From positions 1-52,598 of the forward strand of contig NZ_VRUU01000026.1 in the NCBI RefSeq assembly GCF_008039875.1: a stretch of DNA of 52,598 nucleotides, read 5' to 3'. This DNA comes from Methylobacterium sp. WL119. Lineage in GTDB: Bacteria > Pseudomonadota > Alphaproteobacteria > Rhizobiales > Beijerinckiaceae. Shown here piece after piece: positions 33,620 to 42,849 of the stretch. Below the pieces are notes generated by a model. The model saw nothing but the letters and a program-made list of their open reading frames with translations, was not told the origin of the DNA and ran no database searches. Each line of letters begins with the position of its first letter. Within the stretch, counting starts at the first letter, position 1. The translations under genes and the position numbers were made by a program.

Positions 33620-34717
33620 TCAGGCCGGCACCTCCTCAATGGCGCGCGGCTCGGTTTCCGGCACGCCGTTGCGGGCATGGCGGAAGCTCGAGAGCGCCTG
33701 GTAGGTCTTCAGCCGCGCCCGCATCAGCGAGCCCAGCGGACGGTGCGCCGCGAGGCTGTGGGCGGGACGGAAGGAGAGCACGTCGTCGGCGTAGGCGCGG
33801 CGGGTCTCGCTCGTCGCGTCCTGCGCCGGCAGCACGAGGCGGGCGACGGTGCGGTAGGGGCTGGCCTCCTCCGACCATTCCTTCGAGGCGTCCTCGATCG
33901 GCATGTCGTTCAGGTCGAGGCAGAGCTGCACGCGGATCTCGAACACCACCTCCTGGCCGCGGAAGAAGGCCGCGACCGCGTGGCGGAAGGTGTCCGGGTC
34001 GTCGCCGGGGTGAAGCTCCTCCTTCGCCAGGGCCTCCTGCGCGGGCGCGGCCGGGAACGCGGCGATCTTGGCGATATGGTCGCCGTAGCGCAGCGCCGCC
34101 TGCGTGTAGTACGGCTCGGCCAGGGGATGCAGCGGCTGGTGTCCGAAGAAATCGAGCAGCGGCGCGCTCTTGCCGGTCACCGCCTTCACGACCGAATCGG
34201 CCGCCCGCGCCGTCGCCGAGACCGCGACCTTCACCGCCTCCGGCGCCTTGGTGCCGGCTTCGAGCTGCTTCATGCTGCCGAGGAAGCCCTTCGCGTCCGG
34301 GTTCGGGAAGACCGGCCCGGTGGCGAGCACGAAGTCCTGGGTGTCGGCCGCGTGACCGGCGAGCTTCTCGCCGGCGACGCCGAGCACCTTGATCGCCATG
34401 CCGCGGTGGGTCGAGACGCTGTCCTTCAGGAGCTCGCCCGGCCCCTGCGCGAACCGCACGATCGCCGGATGCGTGCCCGCCGTCGCGAACAGGCCCTGGG
34501 CCAGCTCCGCGGGCAGGTTCGGCAGCACCTGGAGCTCGCCGACGACGATGCCGCTAATCTTGGCGTGCGAGGCGCGCACGGCGTGCTTGTAGCGTGCGGC
34601 GGTGGTCTCGCTCTCGCGGGTCATCGAGGCGATGATCTCGTCGATGACGTGGTTCTCGTCGGGGGCCGGGGTTTCGACGTTGTCGTGGTAGCGGATCGGG
34701 GTCGCGCGGTCGGTCAT
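33620..34717 (-). CDS. Catalase-like (SrpA-type) haem protein
   Basis: A 365-residue protein of the catalase-related superfamily, closest in pattern to small SrpA-like and AOS-like catalases. The distal-side motif RASHAKISG gives a candidate distal His51. RFAQGPGELLKDSVSTHRGMAIKVLGV matches the family haem-pocket stretch. The C-terminus reads DVLSFRPAHSLAAHRPLGSLMRARLKTY. The canonical proximal motif R-x-F-x-Y is not obvious, so the haem ligand Tyr cannot be placed with certainty. It may break down peroxide or have another haem-based activity. No signal peptide is seen. The gene is alone on its transcript, with a terminator-like hairpin after it. Confidence 0.82.
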   Translation of the reverse strand: MTDRATPIRYHDNVETPAPDENHVIDEIIASMTRESETTAARYKHAVRASHAKISGIVVGELQVLPNLPAELAQGLFATAGTHPAIVRFAQGPGELLKDSVSTHRGMAIKVLGVAGEKLAGHAADTQDFVLATGPVFPNPDAKGFLGSMKQLEAGTKAPEAVKVAVSATARAADSVVKAVTGKSAPLLDFFGHQPLHPLAEPYYTQAALRYGDHIAKIAAFPAAPAQEALAKEELHPGDDPDTFRHAVAAFFRGQEVVFEIRVQLCLDLNDMPIEDASKEWSEEASPYRTVARLVLPAQDATSETRRAYADDVLSFRPAHSLAAHRPLGSLMRARLKTYQALSSFRHARNGVPETEPRAIEEVPA

Positions 34718-34772
34718 GGGGCTCGCTTTGAAGCTCTTCGAGAATCGCTCCAGGGTGAACCGCGCTCGGCGT

Positions 34773-35915
34773 TCAGGTATCCCGCGGTCGCGCCAGGACG
34801 CCGCCGGTCAACGGCTCGCGCACGCCGGTGGTCGACGGAAACGTGATCGGCAGACCCTTGAGCGAGCGCACGGCCAGGTGCGCGAAGGCCTGCGCCTCGA
34901 GGAAGGCCGAGGACCAGCCGATGGCGTCGGCCGTCGTGATCTCGGCGCGCAGGTGATAGTTCAAGAGCCGCACCAGCTCGCCGTTGCGGGCCCCGCCGCC
35001 CGCGACGATCCAGCGGGCCGGGATCTCCGGGGCATGGTCGAGCGCCCGGGCGACCGCGCGGGCCGTGAAGGCGGTGAGCGTCGCCGCGCCGTCCTCGGTC
35101 GAGAGCTGGCCCGCGAGCTTGTGCGAGAACCAGTTGCGGTCGAGCGATTTCGGCGGCCGCCGGAAGAAGAACGGGTGCGTCAGCAGCCACGCCAGCAGCG
35201 GCTCGTCGGCTCGCCCGCGCGCGGCGGTGCGGCCGCCGTCGTCGAGATTCTTGCCCTCGCGCTCCTGCATCCACTCGTCGATCAGCGAGTTGCCGGGCCC
35301 CGTGTCGAAAGCGATCACGCCGCCCTTCGCGTCGACCAGGGTCGCGTTGGCGACGCCGCCGATGTTGAGGATGCCGTAGGCGCCCTCGAACCCCGAGGCC
35401 GCGGCCAGCGCCTGGTGAAACACCGGCACCAGGGGCGCCCCCTGCCCGCCCGCCTCGATGTCGGCGCGGCGCAGGTCGGAGACGACCGGAATGCGCAACC
35501 GGTCGGCGAGCGCCTGCCCCTCGCCGATCTGGATCGTGATGCGCTGGTCCGGGCGGTGGATCACCGTCTGGCCGTGGAAGCCGATCACGTCGATGTCGGC
35601 GGGCGAGAGCCCGTTCTCGGCGAGGAACTGCTCGACCGCCTGGGCATGCGCCTCGGTGACGAAGGCCTCCGCCTCGGGCAGCCGGCCGGGCCGGTCGCCG
35701 GGGGCGACGACGCCCTCGGCGTCCTTGGTGGCGGCGCGCAGCAGGACCTTCTCGTCCTCGGAATAGCCGCGGTAGCCGGTCGGCCCCAGGGGCTCGAGGT
35801 AGTTGTTGTGGCCCTTGACCACGTGGACGGCCTCGCCGTCGGTCTCGATCAGGGCGACGTCCACGCCGTCGAGCGACGTGCCGCTCATCAGGCCGATCGC
35901 GCGCATCATGGTCAT
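34773..35915 (-). CDS. anmK: Anhydro-N-acetylmuramic acid kinase
   Basis: A 380-residue member of the AnmK family of the ASKHA fold. AnmK phosphorylates and opens 1,6-anhydro-MurNAc from recycled peptidoglycan, yielding MurNAc-6-phosphate. Family motifs are IGLMSGTSLDGVDVAL at the N-terminus, IGFHGQTVIHRPD, LNIGGVANATLVD, FDTGPGNSLIDEWM and WIVAGGGARNGELVRLL near the C-terminus. The length is normal. It is divergent from tyrS, with the 24-bp-arm inverted repeat in between. Confidence 0.94.
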   Translation of the reverse strand: MTMMRAIGLMSGTSLDGVDVALIETDGEAVHVVKGHNNYLEPLGPTGYRGYSEDEKVLLRAATKDAEGVVAPGDRPGRLPEAEAFVTEAHAQAVEQFLAENGLSPADIDVIGFHGQTVIHRPDQRITIQIGEGQALADRLRIPVVSDLRRADIEAGGQGAPLVPVFHQALAAASGFEGAYGILNIGGVANATLVDAKGGVIAFDTGPGNSLIDEWMQEREGKNLDDGGRTAARGRADEPLLAWLLTHPFFFRRPPKSLDRNWFSHKLAGQLSTEDGAATLTAFTARAVARALDHAPEIPARWIVAGGGARNGELVRLLNYHLRAEITTADAIGWSSAFLEAQAFAHLAVRSLKGLPITFPSTTGVREPLTGGVLARPRDT

Positions 35916-35951
35916 GACCTGCCCCCGTGCCTTTCGCCGGTCGTCCTGCTA

Positions 35952-36036
35952 TGGGTGACCCTCGCAAAACCTCCGATCCCTGCGGGCGCCCGAGATGGCG
36001 ACGACGACGCGACGGAGGTTTTGCGAGTGACACTCA
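35952..36036. repeat. Long inverted repeat in the anmK/tyrS divergent region
   Basis: Two 24-bp arms (35952-35975 and 36013-36036) are reverse complements with three mismatches. The inner 15 bp (CTCGCAAAACCTCCG, 35961-35975 and 36013-36027) match perfectly. The loop is 37 bp. The arms are AT-richer than the surroundings. The element covers most of the shared promoter area and could be a regulatory hairpin in the tyrS leader, a two-site operator, or a dispersed repeat. No further copy was noticed in this window. Confidence 0.75.
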
Positions 36037-36136
36037 GCCGCCTCATGCCCTTTTGCGAGCGGACGCGCCAGCGCGCAGGACCGGTCCGGTCCCGTGCCGG
36101 AGCCGCCCGCTTCGAACCGAGAAGTCCGAGCCTCCC

Positions 36137-37411
36137 ATGACCGCCGCCGAGCCCTTCGCGCCGAAATCCGAGTTCCTGAAAGTCCTGAGCGAGCGCGGCT
36201 ACGTCCACCAGTGCTCGGACTTCGCCGCGCTGGACGCGGCCGCGGCCGAGGGGCGGCTCACGGCTTACGTCGGCTACGACTGCACCGCGGCCTCGCTCCA
36301 TATCGGCCACCTCTTGTCGATCATGATGCTGCACTGGCTGCAGAAGACCGGCGGCCGGCCGATCGCGCTGATGGGCGGCGGCACCACCCGCGTCGGCGAC
36401 CCCTCGGGGCGCGACGAATCGCGAAAGATCCTCAGCCTGGAGCAGATCGAGGCCAACAAGGCCGGCATCCAGAAGACCTTCGCCCGGTTCCTCGCCTTCG
36501 ACGGCTCGGCGACCGGCGCGATCATGGTCGACAACGCCGAATGGCTGACCAAGCTGAACTACATCGAGATGCTGCGCGACGTCGGTCGCCATTTCTCGGT
36601 CAACCGCATGATGTCGATGGACAGCGTGCGGATGCGGCTGGAGCGCGACCAGGAACTCTCGTTCCTGGAATTCAACTACATGATCCTCCAGTCCTACGAC
36701 TTCGTCGAGCTGAACCGCCGCCACGGCTGCACCATGCAGATGGGCGGGTCGGACCAGTGGGGCAACATCGTCAACGGCATCGATCTCGGCCGCCGCATGG
36801 GCGTCCCGGGCCTGCTCGGGCTGACCTGCCCGCTGCTGACCACCGCGTCGGGCGCCAAGATGGGCAAGACCGCCGCCGGCGCGGTCTGGCTCGATGCCGG
36901 GATGCTGAAGCCGTACGATTACTGGCAGTTCTGGCGGAACACCGAGGATGCCGACGTCGCGCGCTTCCTCAAGCTGTTCACCTTCCTCCCGCTGCCCGAG
37001 ATCGCCGACCTCGCCGCGAAGGGCGGGGCCGGGATCAACGAGGCCAAGGTGCGGCTCGCCACCGAGGCGACGGCGCTGATGCACGGCCGCGAGGCGGCGG
37101 ACGCCGCCGCCGAGACCGCGCGGAAGACCTTCGTCGAGGGGACGCTGGCCGAGGACCTGCCGAGCGTCACCGTCTCGCGCGACCTCGTCGATGCCGGCCT
37201 CGGCGTGCTCAGCGCCTTCGGGCCGGAATACGCCAAGCTGGTGCCGTCCACGAGCGAGGCCCGCCGCCAGATCAAGAGCGGGGGCCTGCGCATCGACGAC
37301 GTGGTCCTCACCGACGAGCGCGCCGTGCTGCGTACCGCCGACTTCGCCAAGACCGGCGTGATCAAGCTCTCGTTCGGCAAGAAGCGCCACGTGCTGCTGC
37401 GCGTGGCGTGA
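36137..37411 (+). CDS. tyrS: Tyrosyl-tRNA synthetase
   Basis: A 424-residue class Ic aminoacyl-tRNA synthetase that charges tRNA-Tyr. The ATP-binding motif HIGH is at residues 55-58 and KMGKT (the KMSKS equivalent) at 241-245. The tyrosine pocket ([26 protein letters not shown]) is intact. The C-terminal S4-like RNA-binding domain ([16 protein letters not shown]...[10 protein letters not shown]) completes the expected length. The ATG at 36137 begins where family similarity starts; the frame is open upstream through the repeat but looks non-coding. A terminator hairpin follows. Confidence 0.97.
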   Translation: MTAAEPFAPKSEFLKVLSERGYVHQCSDFAALDAAAAEGRLTAYVGYDCTAASLHIGHLLSIMMLHWLQKTGGRPIALMGGGTTRVGDPSGRDESRKILSLEQIEANKAGIQKTFARFLAFDGSATGAIMVDNAEWLTKLNYIEMLRDVGRHFSVNRMMSMDSVRMRLERDQELSFLEFNYMILQSYDFVELNRRHGCTMQMGGSDQWGNIVNGIDLGRRMGVPGLLGLTCPLLTTASGAKMGKTAAGAVWLDAGMLKPYDYWQFWRNTEDADVARFLKLFTFLPLPEIADLAAKGGAGINEAKVRLATEATALMHGREAADAAAETARKTFVEGTLAEDLPSVTVSRDLVDAGLGVLSAFGPEYAKLVPSTSEARRQIKSGGLRIDDVVLTDERAVLRTADFAKTGVIKLSFGKKRHVLLRVA

Positions 37412-37421
37412 CCGCTCGCGG

Positions 37422-37458
37422 CGAAGCGGGGCCCGGACCGGGCTCGGCTTCGTCTTTA
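37422..37458 (+). terminator. Rho-independent terminator of tyrS
   Basis: A 15-bp stem (37422-37436 pairing with 37438-37452) has two mismatches and a very tight apex. It is followed by TCTTTA. It starts 10 bp after the tyrS stop and lies between convergent tyrS and the SDR gene, whose stop is at 37473. The strong GC stem and short T-rich tail fit intrinsic termination. Confidence 0.6.
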
Positions 37459-37472
37459 TGCGGGGCCGTTCG

Positions 37473-38219
37473 TCAGCGGATGCCGCCGCTCGCGGTGATC
37501 ACCTCGCCGGTGAGCCAGCGCGCGTCGTCGGAGGCGAGGAAGGCGACCACCCGGGCGATGTCGTCCGGCGCGCCGGCGCGGCCGAGCGGGGTCTGCGCGA
37601 CGAAGCCGGTTTCCATCTCGGATCCGGCGATGCCGGCCGAATGGGTGCCCTCGGTCACCACGTAGCCCGGGCTGACCGTGTTGACCCGGATCCGGCGCGG
37701 CGCCAGCTCGTTGGCGAGCACCCCCGAGATCGCGTTGAGGGCGCCCTTCGTCCCGGCATAGACCGCCGCCGTCGGCGTATGCACGTGGGTGATCGCCGAC
37801 GAGATGTTGACGATGCTGCCGCCCTCGCCGAGGTGCCTGGCGGCCGCCTGGGTCGCCAGCAGCACGCCGAGCACGTTGACGTCGAACAGCTTGCGGTAAT
37901 GCGCCTCGGTGATCTCCTCGATCGCCGCGAAGTCGTAGACGCCGGAATTGTTGACCAGCACGTCGAGCCGGCCGAATGCCGTCACCGCCGCCTCGATCAC
38001 CGCTTGCGCCTGGGCGGCCTGGGAGACGTCGCCCTGGACCGCGATCGCCCGGCCGCCGGCCGCGGTGATCGCGGCGACGACCGCCTCCGCGCCGGTTTTG
38101 CTCGATGCGTAGTTCACGACGACCGCCGCGCCGTCCTGTGCCAGCGCCTTGGCGATGCCGGCACCGATGCCCTTCGATGCGCCAGTCACGACGGCGACTT
38201 TGCCTGCGAGCTTGGACAT
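37473..38219 (-). CDS. SDR family oxidoreductase (3-oxoacyl-ACP reductase/glucose dehydrogenase-like)
   Basis: A 248-residue classical SDR. It shows TGASKGIGAGIAKALAQDG (cofactor-binding, residues ~12-30), NNSG (~88-91), the catalytic Ser in NISSAITHVHTPTAAVYAGTKGAL with the YxxxK motif, and the C-terminal VVAFLASDDARWLTGEVITA.GG segment of FabG-like enzymes. The NADP preference suggested by VVNYASSK is only an inference. Substrate unknown. It is divergent from an ArsR-type regulator gene with a palindrome between them, a common arrangement for inducible SDR genes. Confidence 0.9.
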   Translation of the reverse strand: MSKLAGKVAVVTGASKGIGAGIAKALAQDGAAVVVNYASSKTGAEAVVAAITAAGGRAIAVQGDVSQAAQAQAVIEAAVTAFGRLDVLVNNSGVYDFAAIEEITEAHYRKLFDVNVLGVLLATQAAARHLGEGGSIVNISSAITHVHTPTAAVYAGTKGALNAISGVLANELAPRRIRVNTVSPGYVVTEGTHSAGIAGSEMETGFVAQTPLGRAGAPDDIARVVAFLASDDARWLTGEVITASGGIR

Positions 38220-38270
38220 GTATGCTAACCCTCGGCATGGGCCGGCACCGGGATGGCCGCCGTATTCCCA

Positions 38271-38291
38271 TAGTTCGGGATTTCGGAACTA
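38271..38291. promoter_or_regulatory. Candidate operator for the ArsR-type regulator
   Basis: An inverted repeat TAGTTC-N9-GAACTA occupies the 107-bp gap between the SDR gene (minus, start at 38219) and the ArsR-type gene (plus, start at 38327). Its position and size suit a dimeric winged-helix repressor controlling both genes. The core is AT-rich compared with the flanks. Confidence 0.45.
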
Positions 38292-38326
38292 ATGTCGCGC
38301 GGATCAAGCCCCCATATGCCGAAATC

Positions 38327-38695
38327 ATGAGATCCCTGTTCCATCCCGCGATGGAGGACGTGCGCCCGGACGCGATCCTCCACGCCCTGTCCGATCCGAA
38401 CCGCGCGGCGATCTTCGCACGGATCATGCGCGCGGGCTGCGTCGAGGCGTGCTCGGCCGTCTCCGCCCTCGGAGACCGGGTGATCCCGAAATCGTCGCTG
38501 TCGACGCACTTCAAGGTGTTGCGCGAAGCCGGCTTGATCCGCAGTGCGCGCCACGGCGTGGAGATGCGCAACGAGTCGCGCTACGCCGAGGTCGAGGCGC
38601 GCTTTCCGGGCCTGCTCGGCGCGATCATCAACGCCTACGCGTCCGGAGCCTGCGACGGGTCGCCCGGTGCCGGCCCGTCGGCGCCCGCGGAGTAG
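38327..38695 (+). CDS. ArsR-family winged-helix transcriptional regulator
   Basis: A 122-residue DNA-binding protein. The N-terminal DAILHALSDPNRAAIFARIM and the recognition-helix region IPKSSLSTHFKVLREAGLIRSARHGVEMRNE match the ArsR/SmtB winged helix. The metal-binding Cys pairs of classical ArsR are absent (ELCVCD is missing), although Cys residues occur at GCVEACSAV, so a non-metal ligand or redox signal is possible. I take the ATG at 38327; a later ATG (MEDVRPDAIL) is an alternative. It faces the SDR gene across a palindrome and probably represses it and itself. Confidence 0.83.
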   Translation: MRSLFHPAMEDVRPDAILHALSDPNRAAIFARIMRAGCVEACSAVSALGDRVIPKSSLSTHFKVLREAGLIRSARHGVEMRNESRYAEVEARFPGLLGAIINAYASGACDGSPGAGPSAPAE

Positions 38696-38720
38696 GCCGC
38701 CCGCCGGCGGATCGGCCGCC

Positions 38721-41700
38721 TCAGCGGTCGCCCTGCACCGCCGGGGGCACGCCGTCGGCGAAGTTCGAGCCGCCGCCCGCGCTGAAGAGTTTTCGCAGGA
38801 AGCCCGGCGCGACCGCCGAGAGCGGGTTCACGCTGACGTCCGGCGCGTTGAGCTTGCCCGCGACCCGGAAGTTGACCGCGAACAGGCCCTCGTTGTGGCC
38901 GCCGCCGAGGAGCGGTCCGATCAGCGGCACCTGCGAGACGATGTTGTTCAGGCCGTAGAGTGGCACGAAGGTGCCGTTGATGTCGGTGCGCTCGCGGGCG
39001 GTGTCGAGGAAACCCGACAGCGTGAAGCCCATCGCCGCATTCGAGATCGCCGCATCGGAAAAGTCGACGCGCGAGCCCGAGCGGACGAAGTTCGCCCGCA
39101 TCCGGTCGAACGAGACCGCGCTGCCCTGCCCCGCGACCGTGCGCTTGCGCCCGCGGGCATCGACGGTCTCCACCGTCTCCGGTCCCTGGGCCATGATGCT
39201 GGAGAGGGCCGGCTCGTTGCGCAGCGCGAACTCGCGGATCTGCACCACGCCGGCCTGCGGCCCGTCGCTCAGCACGATGCCGAGATTGAGCCGGCCGCCG
39301 TACATCCGCCGGTAGACGTCGACGAAGCGCAGCGTCGCGCCGGCATCGCCGGATTCGATCGCCAGCGTCGGCGTGCCGCGCTCGCCCTTGGTCACGCTCG
39401 CGACGAAGGGGGCGGAGCGGAACTTGCCGCTCATCGCCGCCGCGCGCACGTCCTTGCCGCGCATGGAAAGCTTCACGCTGGCGTTGGTCAGCGCCTCCTC
39501 GTTGAAGCCGGTGAGGATGCCGAGCTGGATGTCGGCGTCGATGTCCTTCGGGTTGGCGTCCCGCTGCGACTTGCCTTCGGGCGCGGTCAGCATCTTCAGG
39601 AACGGGCGCGCGTCGGCCACCGCCCCCTTCACCGCGACGCGGTAGCCGGTTCCGTTGCGATCCAGCGTGACGCGCATGTCGTCGCCGGGCGAGAGCTTGA
39701 GGTTGGTCAGGTCCGCCCGCTCGAGGCCGCCCTCGCCGGTGATCGAGGCGCTGCCGCGGGCCGTGGTCGAGCCGGCATCGAGGGCGATGTCGCGCAGGTC
39801 CATCCCCGGGCCGGTATCGACCAGGGAGAAGGTCAGGCGCCCGGCCTTGCCCGCGGCCTTGCTCAGGCCCGGCAGCAGGCCGTCGATCCCGGCGCGGGCG
39901 AGGTCGGCCTCGACCCGGATCGGGGGTTTCGTGGCGCCGGCCTTGACCAGCGGGATGGTGGCCTTGACCGCGATCGGGCCGCTCAACTGGGGGGCCGTCG
40001 GCAGGCCCTTGCGCGCCCGCAGGGCGTCGTCGACGGTCAGGTTCACCAGCACCTCGCCGGTGCCGCCGGTCTTGGCCTGATGCATGTCGATCGAGACCGG
40101 CGCGCCCGACAGCTTGGCGTCGCCCTTCAGGGTGAAGCCGCGCGGGTCGTAGGTCACGGCGAAGCGGCCGGCTTCGAGCTTGTCCTTGCCGACGACCTTG
40201 TCGACAGCGAGGTCGTTCAGCGTGCCCGAGACGCCGACCGGCAGGTCGGGCAGGTCGGGGATGTGCTTGAGGTCGAGCGGGAAGCCGATGCGCAGGTCGG
40301 CCTGACCCTTCACCGTCGACGGGTCGAGATCGACGCCCGACAGCGCCTTGAACATCTTGGTCTGCAGCAGGGCCGCCAGCGCGTCGGCGCCGCCCGACAG
40401 GCGAAGGCCGATATCCGCCACGACCTTGTCGGGCGAAATCTCCGGGATGACGAAGGCGCCCTCGGTGATGTTCAGCGCGCGCCCGTCGGCCATGCGGATG
40501 TCGGCGGTGACGTTCCTGATCCGGGTCGAGCGTCCGGTGATCGTGCCGGCGACGTTGCCTCGGGTCAGCGGCGGCGCGTCGGGCGAGACCTCGAGCGTCG
40601 CGTCCGAGACACGGAAGTCGATATGCACCGCGTTGTCCGGCATCGGGTCGCCCCGCGTCGCCGCGGCGAGCTCGGCGCCCGACATGTCGACGGTGATGTC
40701 GACCGCCTCGATGCGGGCGGCGCGCAGCTCGTCGACGAGGTAGTTGCGCGCGCCCGGCGCGATGTTCTCCGGCCAGAGCCGCAGCGCCGTGCGGGCCTCG
40801 CTGTCGCTGGCGGTGACGTGGAGCGTGAGGCCGTCGTCGTCGGAGGTGGTGCCGAGGGTGCCGGACATGTTGCCGTGGATGCCGTCGCCGCTCATCGCGA
40901 AGCTGTCGATCGCGACGCCGCCGGCGCGGCCGGTGAGGTGCCCGTCCATCGCCGCGATGGTGATCGGCTTGTCCTTGGGGGCGGCGCCCCGGAGCGTCGC
41001 GTTCCGGCTCGACAGGGTCGCGGTCCAGGCGAAGTCCTCGCCCGGCTTGGCCACGGCCCAGGTGCCGGTGAGGTTCACCGCGTTGCCGGCGCCGAGGTAG
41101 TCGAGCCCGTCGAGCGTCATCACCCGGGCGGTCTCGTCCCAGCTCACCGTGGCCTTCAGGCTCTCGACGGTGACCGGGTTGAAGTCCTTCTCCTCGACGA
41201 GGAAGGTGCCGTCGCTGGTGCGCAGCGTCGCCTTCATCGCCTCGATGCGGCCGCCGTCGAGGGCGACGTCGGCCCGCGCCGAGAGCTTCAGGTCGGTGGT
41301 GATCGGCAGCTTCGACTGGCCGGAGAGCAGCAGCAGGTCGGTGGCCGGCAGGTCGTCGAGGGTGATGATCCCGGTGCGGCGCGGGCCGCCGGCCTCGCGT
41401 AGGGTGCCGCCGAAGCGCCATTGCCCGTGCGGCCCGTCGATGCGCAGCTCGAACAGGCGCGCGTCCTGGTTCGGGTCCCGGCCGAACAGGCCGTTTACGT
41501 GCTCGAACACCGCGCGCTCGCGGGCGTCGTCGTCGATCAGCGTGAGGCGGGCATTGGTGATGCGGGCGCGGTCGAGCGCGCCGACGACGCCGGCGGAGTC
41601 GAGCACGACGCCGAAGATCGAGGCCGTTGCGGCCGAGAGCGGCGAGACCATGCCGCGCGCCGCGTCCACGCTCGGCGGCGTGTGCGGCGAGGCGTCGCCC

Positions 41701-42185
41701 GGATGCGCCGGCTCGGCGGCCGCGAAGGCGATCGAGCCGTCGCGGTGGACGAGCGCCGTCATTTGCACGTCGCGGAACTCGATCGAGCGCGGCGTCGGCG
41801 CGAGCTTCAGCAGGCTCCAGGGATCGATGCTGACGAGGGCGAGCGGCGCGCGGACCACGAGGGCGCCCTGCGGGTTGCAGATATCGAGCCCGCTGACGCG
41901 CAGCGCCAGGGCGTTCTCGGAGTCGAGCTCGAGGGTGCTGTCGCGCAGGCTGATGCGCCAGCCCGGCCCGATCCGGTCGGCGAGCGCCGACGAGACCCGC
42001 GCCGACAGGCCGTCGATCTGCAGGGGCCCGTATGCGAGGCGCATGACCCCGCCCCCGAGGCCGAGGCCGAGCACGACGACGAGGGCGGCGGCCGTCCACA
42101 GGCAGCGCCGCGTCCAGCAACGAACGGCCTTGCGCGTCTGCCCGCCGCCGGGCGTATCCTCAGGCCGGGCCTCTTCCTCAGGCAT
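38721..42185 (-). CDS. Large AsmA/YhdP-type envelope protein (DUF3971)
   Basis: A 1154-residue protein with a cytoplasmic Arg-rich start, one N-terminal membrane anchor (WTAAALVVVLGLGLGGGVMRLA, residues ~30-50) and a very long periplasmic part. The first portion (GPLQIDGLSARVSSALADRIGPGW) and the repetitive beta-rich body (many GSASITGEGGLERADL-type strands) fit the DUF3971/AsmA_2 family of YhdP and TamB-like proteins. These span the periplasm as grooved beta-bridges and move phospholipids to the outer membrane. The C-terminal region DTARERTDINGTFVPLYGLNNIVSQVPLIGPLLGG is the typical YhdP end. The gene is monocistronic and divergent from bcp. Confidence 0.88.
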   Translation of the reverse strand: MPEEEARPEDTPGGGQTRKAVRCWTRRCLWTAAALVVVLGLGLGGGVMRLAYGPLQIDGLSARVSSALADRIGPGWRISLRDSTLELDSENALALRVSGLDICNPQGALVVRAPLALVSIDPWSLLKLAPTPRSIEFRDVQMTALVHRDGSIAFAAAEPAHPGDASPHTPPSVDAARGMVSPLSAATASIFGVVLDSAGVVGALDRARITNARLTLIDDDARERAVFEHVNGLFGRDPNQDARLFELRIDGPHGQWRFGGTLREAGGPRRTGIITLDDLPATDLLLLSGQSKLPITTDLKLSARADVALDGGRIEAMKATLRTSDGTFLVEEKDFNPVTVESLKATVSWDETARVMTLDGLDYLGAGNAVNLTGTWAVAKPGEDFAWTATLSSRNATLRGAAPKDKPITIAAMDGHLTGRAGGVAIDSFAMSGDGIHGNMSGTLGTTSDDDGLTLHVTASDSEARTALRLWPENIAPGARNYLVDELRAARIEAVDITVDMSGAELAAATRGDPMPDNAVHIDFRVSDATLEVSPDAPPLTRGNVAGTITGRSTRIRNVTADIRMADGRALNITEGAFVIPEISPDKVVADIGLRLSGGADALAALLQTKMFKALSGVDLDPSTVKGQADLRIGFPLDLKHIPDLPDLPVGVSGTLNDLAVDKVVGKDKLEAGRFAVTYDPRGFTLKGDAKLSGAPVSIDMHQAKTGGTGEVLVNLTVDDALRARKGLPTAPQLSGPIAVKATIPLVKAGATKPPIRVEADLARAGIDGLLPGLSKAAGKAGRLTFSLVDTGPGMDLRDIALDAGSTTARGSASITGEGGLERADLTNLKLSPGDDMRVTLDRNGTGYRVAVKGAVADARPFLKMLTAPEGKSQRDANPKDIDADIQLGILTGFNEEALTNASVKLSMRGKDVRAAAMSGKFRSAPFVASVTKGERGTPTLAIESGDAGATLRFVDVYRRMYGGRLNLGIVLSDGPQAGVVQIREFALRNEPALSSIMAQGPETVETVDARGRKRTVAGQGSAVSFDRMRANFVRSGSRVDFSDAAISNAAMGFTLSGFLDTARERTDINGTFVPLYGLNNIVSQVPLIGPLLGGGHNEGLFAVNFRVAGKLNAPDVSVNPLSAVAPGFLRKLFSAGGGSNFADGVPPAVQGDR

Positions 42186-42356
42186 GAAGACCTTGCATCG
42201 GCGCGTCCGCTGTTTCGCAACGTGCGCTCATTCTAGGACGCAACCTCGTGACGACGCGTTTCCGGAGCGTGTCCGGCTCTCGCGCCCGAAGCGCGGGCAT
42301 CGGATGGTCCGGCACCGCGCCCAAGCACACCATCAATCGGCCGAAAGGATGGCACG

Positions 42357-42824
42357 ATGCCCCTCGCCCAAGGCGAACGCGCTCCCGACTTCACCCTTCC
42401 CGGCTCCGGCGGCAAGACGCTCCAGCTCGGCGAGCACGTCGGTCACAAGATCGTGCTCTACTTCTACCCGAAAGACGACACCAGCGGATGCACGTTGGAG
42501 GCGCAGGCCTTCAACGCGAGGCTGGCCGACTTCGACGCGGCCGACGCCGTCGTGATCGGGGTCTCGCCCGACCCGGTGAAGAGCCACGACAAGTTCGCGT
42601 CCAAGCACGACCTCGCCTTCCCGCTCGCCTCCGACGAGGGCAAGGCGATGCTCGAGGCCTACGGCGTCTGGGTCGAGAAGAGCATGTACGGGCGCAAGTA
42701 CATGGGCGTCGAGCGCACCACGATGCTGCTCGACCGAGACGGTCGCATCGCGCGGATCTGGCCGAAGGTGAAGGTGCCGGGCCATGCCGAGGAGGTGCTC
42801 GAGGCCGCCCGCGCCCTCCCCTGA
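42357..42824 (+). CDS. bcp: Thioredoxin-dependent peroxiredoxin, 1-Cys Bcp type
   Basis: A 155-residue peroxiredoxin of the Bcp/PrxQ family, reducing hydroperoxides. The active-site segment YPKDDTSGCTLEAQAF carries the peroxidatic Cys45. The PrxQ resolving Cys, usually five residues later, is replaced by Gln50, and Cys45 is the only cysteine in the protein, so it must be reduced by an external thiol. Thr42 and an Arg in GRKYMGVERTTMLLD complete the catalytic set. The length is normal. It is divergent from the AsmA-type gene and precedes the M23 peptidase gene by 25 bp. Confidence 0.93.
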   Translation: MPLAQGERAPDFTLPGSGGKTLQLGEHVGHKIVLYFYPKDDTSGCTLEAQAFNARLADFDAADAVVIGVSPDPVKSHDKFASKHDLAFPLASDEGKAMLEAYGVWVEKSMYGRKYMGVERTTMLLDRDGRIARIWPKVKVPGHAEEVLEAARALP

Positions 42825-42849
42825 GCCGATCCCGCGTCCCGAGGGAGGC

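Noticed and set aside
38544..41402. A 952-residue plus-strand ORF opposite the AsmA-type gene
   Set aside because: It is the complement of a clear 1154-residue envelope protein and has an Arg/Ala/Gly-skewed, low-complexity composition typical of antisense frames in GC-rich DNA.
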